From positions 1 to 64,000 of the forward strand of contig JBEKUJ010000013.1 of the NCBI GenBank assembly GCA_049515135.1: 64,000 nt of DNA, given 5' to 3'. The notes beneath the pieces were generated by a model. It worked only from the letters and a program-made list of their open reading frames with translations. It was not told the DNA's origin and searched no databases. Within the stretch, counting starts at the first letter, position 1. Every line of letters begins with the position of its first letter. This document shows positions 43,115-49,076 of this stretch, one piece after another. The translations under genes were made by a program, and so were the position numbers. Origin of the DNA: Fen-1364 sp049515135 (GTDB taxonomy: Bacteria; Spirochaetota; Spirochaetia; SZUA-6; Fen-1364).

Positions 43115-44339
43115 CATGGAGCATATCGTGTCGATCCCCGTGGGCCCCCAGCACCCTGCGTTGAAGGAGCCTGAGAGCTTCATGGTGGATCTGCAGGGAG
43201 AGAAGATCGACGCAGTGCGCATGCGGCTGGGCTACAACCATCGCGGGATCGAGAAGGGGTGCGAGCAGCGCTCCTATACCCAGGACCTTTACCTTGTGGA
43301 ACGCATCTGCGGGATCTGCTCGTATGCGCATTCCACGGCGTTCGTGCAGGCAGTCGAAGAGATTGCCGGGCTGGAGATCCCCCGGCGCGCCCTGTACATC
43401 AGGACCCTCGTGGCGGAGCTGGAGAGGATCCACAGCCACCTTCTGTGGCTTGGGGTTGCCGGCCACGAGATCGGGTTCGACACCCTGCTCATGTACACCT
43501 GGAGAGACAGGGAGCAGGTAATGATCCTCCTGGCCACGCTCACGGGAAACCGGGTCAACTACGGTCTGAACACCCTGGGCGGCGTGCGCCGCGACATAAT
43601 CGCGGAACAGATGCCGGGGATCCTCAAGGTGATGGACTCGCTGGAGGAGCGCACGAAGTACTATATCGAGATTGCGCAAACGGAGGAGACCCTGCGGCAA
43701 AGGCTTGCCGGCGTGGGCAAGTTGACCAAGGAAGATGCCCTCCTGCTCGGGGCCGTTGGTCCCACGGCGCGCGCCTCGGGAGTGGACCGCGACACCAGGC
43801 GGGATGATCCCTACGGTGCCTACGGGGAGGTTTCGTTCAAGGTCGTCACGGATCAACACTGCGACGTGTACGGCAGGACGGTTGTCCGCCTGGGAGAGCT
43901 GATGGAGTCCTATTCCATCATCCGCCAGCTGGTGAAGAACATGCCGGAAGGGCCTGTCCTGGTGAAAGCCCCCCGCAGGGTCCCGGCGGGAGAGGCTGTC
44001 AGCCGCTACGAGGCTCCGCGTGGAGAGGATGTGCACTACGTGCGCGGAAACGGCACGGAGAAGCCCGAGCGCGTGAAGGTCAGGGCCCCCACCCTGGCCA
44101 ACACCCAGGCAGTGGCAAAGATGCTGGAGGACGGCTACCTGGCCGACCTCCCAATCGTGATCGCCGCAATCGACCCCTGCTTTTCCTGCACGGACCGCAT
44201 GATCGGCATCAAGGATCACGGCGATGGAGAGCGGCGGACTATGAGCTGGGACGAGGTTTCCCGCTACGGTGTGGATTTCTACAGACGGAAGGGAATCGAT
44301 CCGTCCAGGATCGTCCTCCGGGGAGGTTCCGCGGCATGA
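43107..44339 (+). CDS. [NiFe]-hydrogenase large subunit, group 4 (HycE/NuoD-like)
   Basis: A 410-residue catalytic subunit. Both nickel-ligand pairs are intact: RICGICSYAHS (Cys68, Cys71) and IDPCFSCTDR (Cys358, Cys361). This makes it a true hydrogenase rather than a NuoD or Ehr-type relative. After Arg364 a 46-residue extension begins MIGIKDHG. E. coli HycI cuts HycE between Arg and Met after the same C-T-D/E-R motif, so the extension is probably removed by the protease at 45641. GTG 43107 has AAGGAG six bases upstream and is preferred over ATG 43116. Overlaps both neighbours. Confidence 0.94.
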   Translation: MSDMEHIVSIPVGPQHPALKEPESFMVDLQGEKIDAVRMRLGYNHRGIEKGCEQRSYTQDLYLVERICGICSYAHSTAFVQAVEEIAGLEIPRRALYIRTLVAELERIHSHLLWLGVAGHEIGFDTLLMYTWRDREQVMILLATLTGNRVNYGLNTLGGVRRDIIAEQMPGILKVMDSLEERTKYYIEIAQTEETLRQRLAGVGKLTKEDALLLGAVGPTARASGVDRDTRRDDPYGAYGEVSFKVVTDQHCDVYGRTVVRLGELMESYSIIRQLVKNMPEGPVLVKAPRRVPAGEAVSRYEAPRGEDVHYVRGNGTEKPERVKVRAPTLANTQAVAKMLEDGYLADLPIVIAAIDPCFSCTDRMIGIKDHGDGERRTMSWDEVSRYGVDFYRRKGIDPSRIVLRGGSAA

Positions 44340-45277
44340 TCGCGGCAGCGTCTCTCTTCCAGATGTTGATTTTCCCCGGGTTCCTCTTTCTTGTGCTCCT
44401 GGGCCTGACCGGGCAGTTCGTGGACAGGAAGCTGTACGCCCGGTTCCAGAACAGGGTTGGACCCCCGTGGTTCCAGCCGGTGGCGGACTTCTTCAAGCTG
44501 CTGGGCAAGGAGACCGTAATCCCCGAGGAAGCGGACGGGCGAATGTTCCGCCTTGCCCCCGTGTTCGCCCTGGGGGCTGTCATTGCCTCTTCGTTTTATA
44601 TCCCGATGTGGAACGTGAAGTCGCTGTTCCCCTTCGAGGGGGACCTCATCGTGGTATTGTACCTGCTCCTCATCCCCACCCTGACGTTCTTCCTGGGGGG
44701 CTGGTACTCACGCTCCGTCTTCTCGACTCTCGGGGCAGTGCGGTCAATAACGCAGCTTTTCGCCTACGAGATCCCGCTCCTGATCGCCGTCATCTCCCCT
44801 GCCCTCCTGGCGAACACATGGTCCATTTCCGGCATGATTCAATATTACTCCGCGCATCCCGGGAGATGGCTCTTCAACCTTATCGGCTTCGCAGTCGCCA
44901 TGGTCACACTCCTGGGAAAGCTGGAAAAAGTTCCCTTCGACATCCCTGAAGCGGAAACGGAGATCGTTGCAGGGACATTCACCGAGTACTCGGGACGGTT
45001 CCTTGCGTTTTTCCGGCTTGCAATCGACACGGAGGCAATCGTCGCCGCATCTCTCGTGGCCGCCGTCTTCCTCCCCTTCGGGTTCGGCCTGGCGCCGTGG
45101 CTCGCATTCATCGTCTACCTGGCAAAGATCTTTGCCATCCTTGCAATCCTTGCGCTGCTCAGAACAGTGTTTGCCAGGCTTCGCCTGGACCAGATGATCG
45201 ATTTCTGCTGGAAAGTCGTGGCCCCCGTCGCGTTTCTCCAGGTCCTTGTCGATCTCGTCGTGAAGGAGCTCATATAG
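44336..45277 (+). CDS. NuoH/HycD-like hydrogenase membrane subunit
   Basis: A 313-residue, eight-helix protein linking the catalytic module to the pumps. The conserved first loop reads QNRVGPPWFQPVADFFKLLGKE; the N-terminal GLTGQFVDRKLYARFQNRVGP carries the Arg/Asp cluster near the quinone-like cavity, and VPFDIPEAETEIVAGTFTEYSG is the family's acidic loop with conserved Glu. FLPFGFGLAPW and a C-terminal LRLDQMIDFCWK complete it. Start overlaps the large-subunit stop (ATGA). Confidence 0.92.
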   Translation: MIAAASLFQMLIFPGFLFLVLLGLTGQFVDRKLYARFQNRVGPPWFQPVADFFKLLGKETVIPEEADGRMFRLAPVFALGAVIASSFYIPMWNVKSLFPFEGDLIVVLYLLLIPTLTFFLGGWYSRSVFSTLGAVRSITQLFAYEIPLLIAVISPALLANTWSISGMIQYYSAHPGRWLFNLIGFAVAMVTLLGKLEKVPFDIPEAETEIVAGTFTEYSGRFLAFFRLAIDTEAIVAASLVAAVFLPFGFGLAPWLAFIVYLAKIFAILAILALLRTVFARLRLDQMIDFCWKVVAPVAFLQVLVDLVVKELI

Positions 45278-45279
45278 CC

Positions 45280-45696
45280 ATGAAAGATACTCATCACTGG
45301 CGGCCGGGACGGATGCTCCTGTCCGTGCTGGGCTCGCTGTTCAAGAAGCCGGCCACCATCAAGTACCCGTTTGCCAGCTTCAAGATGCCGGACCATTTCC
45401 GCGGGCAGCCCAAGTTCGATTCCTCGAAATGTACGGGCTGCCGCCTGTGCATCCGCGACTGCCCGTCCCAGGCAATCACCATCACGAAGGTCGGAGACCG
45501 CAAGTTCGAGGCCTCCATCGACCTTGGCAAGTGCGTGTACTGCGCACAGTGCGCAGAGACGTGCCCCCGCAAGGTGATCGAGATCTCAACGGATTTCGAG
45601 CTGGCGCAGACAGACAGAGGGACGCTGAAGGTCACCTTCCATGCGCAACCCGCAGCTGGCGCTTGCCCTGACGAAAGCACTGAGAGCCAGGCCTGA
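45280..45696 (+). CDS. Two-cluster ferredoxin subunit (NuoI/HycF-like)
   Basis: A 138-residue protein with two [4Fe-4S] motifs, CTGCRLCIRDCP and CVYCAQCAETCP. An N-terminal segment (LLSVLGSLFKKPATIKYPF) resembles the amphipathic membrane-associated helix of NuoI. It would receive electrons from ferredoxin or another donor, or deliver them. The C-terminus with an extra Cys is poorly conserved and overlaps the protease gene by 56 bases. No formate dehydrogenase or CO dehydrogenase gene is nearby, so the physiological partner is unknown. Confidence 0.92.
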   Translation: MKDTHHWRPGRMLLSVLGSLFKKPATIKYPFASFKMPDHFRGQPKFDSSKCTGCRLCIRDCPSQAITITKVGDRKFEASIDLGKCVYCAQCAETCPRKVIEISTDFELAQTDRGTLKVTFHAQPAAGACPDESTESQA

Positions 45697-46162
45697 GCGG
45701 CCCGGCGAACGCAGGGTCGTCCTGCTCGGAGTGGGCTCGGAGCTTCGGGGGGATGACGCGGCCGGGGTGCGCGTCGCGGAGCGGATGGCTGACCTTGCGC
45801 TGCCCGGCGTGTGGGCCCTTGCAGCCGGCCCTGCTCCGGAGAACCTCACGGGAGAAGTCCGGCGTATCTCCCCTTCCCACCTGATCATTGTGGATGCCGC
45901 CGACATGGGGGAGGCCCCCGGGACGATACGGGTCGTCGGCCTCCAGGAAATCAGCGGAATGTCTTTCGGCACGCACGCGCTGCCCTTGAGCGTCCTGGCC
46001 GGCTACCTGGCGAATGAGACGGGGTGCATGATCACCGTCATGGGGATCCAGCCCCTGTCCCTGGAGTTCGACGCCGGGCTTTCGCCCGAGGTCGGCCGGG
46101 CGGTGGATGAAGCGGTCCAGGCGCTTAGCCAGTGCCTGGGGGAGCCGGATGACCCGCGGTAG
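45641..46162 (+). CDS. hycI: Hydrogenase maturation protease (HycI-type, peptidase M52)
   Basis: A 173-residue endopeptidase that trims the large subunit after nickel insertion. LLGVGSELRGDDAAGVRVAERM holds the first acidic nickel-sensing residue, LIIVDAADMG the second, and SFGTHALPLSVLAGYL the conserved His. VMGIQPLSLEFDAGLSPEV matches HycI. Last gene of the operon, starting inside the ferredoxin-like gene. No other hyp maturation genes are in the window. The 3' end converges on an MFS gene with 38 bases of overlap. Confidence 0.93.
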   Translation: MRNPQLALALTKALRARPERPGERRVVLLGVGSELRGDDAAGVRVAERMADLALPGVWALAAGPAPENLTGEVRRISPSHLIIVDAADMGEAPGTIRVVGLQEISGMSFGTHALPLSVLAGYLANETGCMITVMGIQPLSLEFDAGLSPEVGRAVDEAVQALSQCLGEPDDPR

Positions 46163-47369
46163 ATTGACGTCCAGCGTCGGACCGCCGGACAAGCGCAGGC
46201 TCCCGAAGCAGGGTCATGACCAGGACGGCGGCAACAACAAGCATGGCGCTGTTCGCGTAGAACGGAGACGCCTTGCCGAAGTTGTCGTAGAGCCAGCCCC
46301 CCGCCAGGGGACCGATAGCCGTTCCCAGGAAATACGCGAACGTGTACAAGCCGTAGCTGACCCCCCGCGCATCGTTTCCCGCTATATCCGCCACGAAAGC
46401 TCGCTCAGCCGGGGAAGAGGCCGTGTAGCCGAGGGAATCGACTCCCCAGAGCAGGGCAAGCAGGACAAGGCTGGAAAGCTGCGGGATCAAGGCCGAGGCG
46501 GCGGCGCCGATGACAAGGCCGAGGGCCATCATGGGCTTGCGGCCGAACCTGTCCGTGATCCTCCCCAACCGCGAGGGAAGGAAGCTGGAGATCAGCGCTG
46601 CCGGCAGGTAGGCAATGGCCAGGGTGACTGCCCCCGCCCCGAGCCTGTCCTGCAGGAAAATGACGATGATAGGCCAGATCATGGCCGTGGAAGCCCCTGT
46701 GACGAACACAATCCCCATGAGGGCGGCTATCTGAACGGTCAGGGGGCGCGAGGCTATTCGCGGGCTGGCCTGCGGACGCGTTTCCCCGACCCGGCGGGCT
46801 CCCAGGACAAAGCCCGCGCAGGCCGCCGCCGCGTAGATTCCGAAGAGCACGGGCCAGGCGATTTTCCACGCAAGGCCGGCAAGCTGCATCAGACCGATCC
46901 CGAGAAGGCCCGGCAGCACGCCGACCAGGGCGCCCCGGTTCGTTGCCTCATCTATTGCGCCGAAGCCCCGGCCCCTGCGGTCAGCGTTGGTAAGATCTGC
47001 TACGATTGCGTACGCGGACAGCCAGAGCAGGGCCTGCCCCATGCCCTGGACAAAGCGCCCGATGCCCAGAACAAGCATGGACTGGGCAGCGCACAGCAGC
47101 GCCATGGAAACCGCGTATGAAGCAAGCCCGGCAAGGAAAAACGGCCTGCGCCCCCACCGGTCAAGAATGCGTCCCAGGAAAGGACGGACGAAGACGGGCA
47201 CGAGCGCCGCAGCAGAGAAGAGTGCCCCGATCTCGAACGCCGACGCCTTGAGCATCCTGCCATAGATGGGCAGGGCGAAGGAAAGCACGCCGAATGGAAG
47301 AGAGACGAGGAACGTGGCCTTCCAGAGAGCGTTGAGTGTCGCCGAGTCCGCTCGAGCTGGAACTGCCAT
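46125..47369 (-). CDS. MFS transporter
   Basis: A 414-residue, 12-helix permease. The MFS signature loop between helices 2 and 3 reads FLGRILDRWGRRPFFL, and the second half repeats it as SRLGRITDRFGRKPMMALG. A long central loop of basic residues separates the halves. The specific substrate is unknown; the architecture is of a drug/metabolite H+ antiporter type. ATG 47369 is the first codon after a TTGACC-17-TATACA promoter with six bases between, so the mRNA would be leaderless. It shares a symmetrical operator with the divergent gene at 47473. Confidence 0.88.
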   Translation of the reverse strand: MAVPARADSATLNALWKATFLVSLPFGVLSFALPIYGRMLKASAFEIGALFSAAALVPVFVRPFLGRILDRWGRRPFFLAGLASYAVSMALLCAAQSMLVLGIGRFVQGMGQALLWLSAYAIVADLTNADRRGRGFGAIDEATNRGALVGVLPGLLGIGLMQLAGLAWKIAWPVLFGIYAAAACAGFVLGARRVGETRPQASPRIASRPLTVQIAALMGIVFVTGASTAMIWPIIVIFLQDRLGAGAVTLAIAYLPAALISSFLPSRLGRITDRFGRKPMMALGLVIGAAASALIPQLSSLVLLALLWGVDSLGYTASSPAERAFVADIAGNDARGVSYGLYTFAYFLGTAIGPLAGGWLYDNFGKASPFYANSAMLVVAAVLVMTLLREPALVRRSDAGRQSTAGHPAPPGTG

Positions 47370-47375
47370 GAGACG

Positions 47376-47466
47376 TGTATAATGCGCCGCTGCTGCCCGG
47401 TCAAGACAACGGGCTGTTGCTACGCAGGCCGTTTGTCTTGACATCGCGCTCAGGGCGCGACATTTT
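47376..47466. promoter_or_regulatory. Divergent promoters with a symmetrical operator
   Basis: Minus strand: -35 GGTCAA (read TTGACC, 47399-47404), 17 bases, -10 TATACA (47376-47381). Plus strand: TTGACA (47438-47443), 17 bases, CATTTT (47461-47466). Arms GTCAAGACAA (47400-47409) and TTGTCTTGAC (47433-47442) form a perfect 10-base inverted repeat covering both -35 elements. A second dyad, TCGCGC/GCGCGA (47444-47460), fills the plus-strand spacer. One regulator could control both genes. Confidence 0.6.
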
Positions 47467-47472
47467 CAGAGT

Positions 47473-48432
47473 GTGGGAGCCCCTGATATCATCATCCCGT
47501 ATCCGAAGGCGGAGAACGGGTTCGCAGAGCGCGGGGACAGCTCTGCGTACGCCATGGCCTGTGTGCGGCCGGAGACGAACAACGTGCTGTACGAGCGGGC
47601 AATCCTCTCAGGGCTGCGCGCGCACGGCAAGATCATCTACTGCGCCAACCTGGCCGCGGGCATCTTCCTCCGCGACAACATCCTGGAGCAGCACTACCCC
47701 ACCCAGTTCAGGTTCGCCCGGGACCCCCGGGGCGAGCTGTCGCGGTTCCCCGAGTTCCGCGCGCGCATCGAGGAGCATTTCCATCTCTCCCTGGACGGCG
47801 CCCGGCTGCTCGGCTCCTTCGAGGCCGCGCAGGTCCTGGGGATGAGCGAGGAAGAGCTGTTCGAGGCGATCGTCCCGGAGGCGGATTACCTGGGCTGCTG
47901 GGGACAATCCTTCAAGAGGCTTGCAGGCACACTTGTCGTGAACCCGAACCTGCCGGCAATCATCAAGCGCCACGCGCCGCCCGCCAACGTCTTCTGCGTT
48001 GTGGTCAGCGCCCGCACCGCCGCCGCCAGCTTCTTCGAGAACGTGAACGAGGCGATCTTCAGGGAGATTACGTCGCGAGCCGAGACCCCGGTCATTGACG
48101 GAGAGAAGCTGGATTCCCTGGTCTGGTCGGAGAGGATCCGTCGCACGTACCACCTGTCATCGAATCACCTTATGGCGATGTTCGATATGCCTGATTATGT
48201 CTACACAGGGGACGGAGAACGGCTTTCGCCGGCCGACACTCCCCTGGGACAGTGGTTGGTGAAAAACAAGGCAGTCACTGCGGAAAGTCTGCGGGCCATG
48301 AAGGCGTCCCCCCTGGTCCGCCGGCGGGATTCGACTCTCCTCTACCTTCCCACGGCTGCGCGGGGCATGACGCTGGACCAGATCAAGGAGCTGATGGAGG
48401 ACCTGCAGCCCGTCTACGCAGATGTCGGATGA
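47473..48432 (+). CDS. Unrecognised protein divergent from the MFS gene
   Basis: A 319-residue soluble protein starting GTG, six bases after a CATTTT -10 and with no ribosome-binding site. Visible features: IIIPYPKAENGFAERG at the start, a central FAAQVLGMSEEELFEA-like helical region, a Cys-bearing YLGCWGQSFKRLAG and CVVVSARTAAASFF. No membrane segment, P-loop or helix-turn-helix is evident. I do not recognise the family. The shared operator suggests a function linked to the transporter's substrate. Its 3' end overlaps the convergent DedA gene by 50 bases. Confidence 0.6.
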   Translation: MGAPDIIIPYPKAENGFAERGDSSAYAMACVRPETNNVLYERAILSGLRAHGKIIYCANLAAGIFLRDNILEQHYPTQFRFARDPRGELSRFPEFRARIEEHFHLSLDGARLLGSFEAAQVLGMSEEELFEAIVPEADYLGCWGQSFKRLAGTLVVNPNLPAIIKRHAPPANVFCVVVSARTAAASFFENVNEAIFREITSRAETPVIDGEKLDSLVWSERIRRTYHLSSNHLMAMFDMPDYVYTGDGERLSPADTPLGQWLVKNKAVTAESLRAMKASPLVRRRDSTLLYLPTAARGMTLDQIKELMEDLQPVYADVG

Positions 48433-49012
48433 TGTACAGCGCCAGGAGGAGCGCCAGGATCAGGATCACGGCGACGTCGATGGTGTGACTGTAGCGCATC
48501 ACGGCGTCCCAGTTTCTCTTCAACGTGTACCCGCACCACATGAGGAATGAGTTCCAGAGGCCGGCTCCCAGGACGGTGAAAATGATGAAACCAGGAAGGC
48601 GCATCCGTCCCATCCCTGCCGGTATCGAGATGAGGTGGCGGACAATGGGAATGAACCTGCTCACGAGGATAGTCACTTCTCCCCGTTTCTGGAAGAAGCG
48701 GTCAGTCCAGTCCAGGTCCCTGTGGTCCAGGAGGAGGTACCTGCCCCAGCGGGTCACAAACGGCCGTCCCCCGAACCTCCCGATGGCGTAGCCGATCAGG
48801 GACCCGATGATGCTGCCCAGCGTGGCAAAAACCACCACCCACACCGGCGCGAGGGCATGGTCTGCCACCAGGAACCCCGCAAACGGCATGACCGCCTCGC
48901 TTGGCACAGGGAGCACCATGCTCTCAGCTGTCATGAGGAGCAGGACGCCGACGTAGCCGATGCTCCCGATGATCCGTGTGCCAAGGTGGGCTATTGCCTC
49001 GGTTATTCCCAC
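48383..49012 (-). CDS. DedA-family (SNARE-associated) membrane protein
   Basis: A 209-residue inner-membrane protein. Landmarks are VLLLMTAESMVLPVPSEAVMPFAGFLV, GSIIGSLIGYAIGRFGGRPFV, VSRFIPIVRHLISIPAGMGRM (the conserved Arg/His motif F-x-R-x-x-P-x-x-R) and a C-terminal long helix. DedA proteins are proposed proton-coupled lipid-carrier flippases (UptA/DedA). The start is GTG 49012, with AAGGA upstream; ORF extension upstream runs through the repeat at 49026 and is not coding in character. Confidence 0.88.
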   Translation of the reverse strand: MGITEAIAHLGTRIIGSIGYVGVLLLMTAESMVLPVPSEAVMPFAGFLVADHALAPVWVVVFATLGSIIGSLIGYAIGRFGGRPFVTRWGRYLLLDHRDLDWTDRFFQKRGEVTILVSRFIPIVRHLISIPAGMGRMRLPGFIIFTVLGAGLWNSFLMWCGYTLKRNWDAVMRYSHTIDVAVILILALLLALYIIRHLRRRAAGPPSAP

Positions 49013-49025
49013 GGGCTGGTCCTTT

Positions 49026-49075
49026 CGTCGGCCTTTCGGCCCTCCATGGCCTCGGCCTCCTTCGCCATCCCTGGC
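49026..49075 (+). repeat. Intergenic copy of the palindromic repeat family
   Basis: Shares GTCGGCCTTTCGGCC without change with the units at 40000-40107, then TGGCCTCGGCC, with substitutions toward the CATCCCTGGC end. It lies exactly between the DedA start (49012) and the pyrophosphatase stop (49077), on the same strand sense as the intragenic copies. Confidence 0.75.
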
Positions 49076-49076
49076 T

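Noticed and set aside
36132..46162. Reading the operon as respiratory complex I
   Set aside because: No NuoE, F or G genes, and the NuoD-like subunit has both CxxC nickel-ligand motifs plus a maturation protease.
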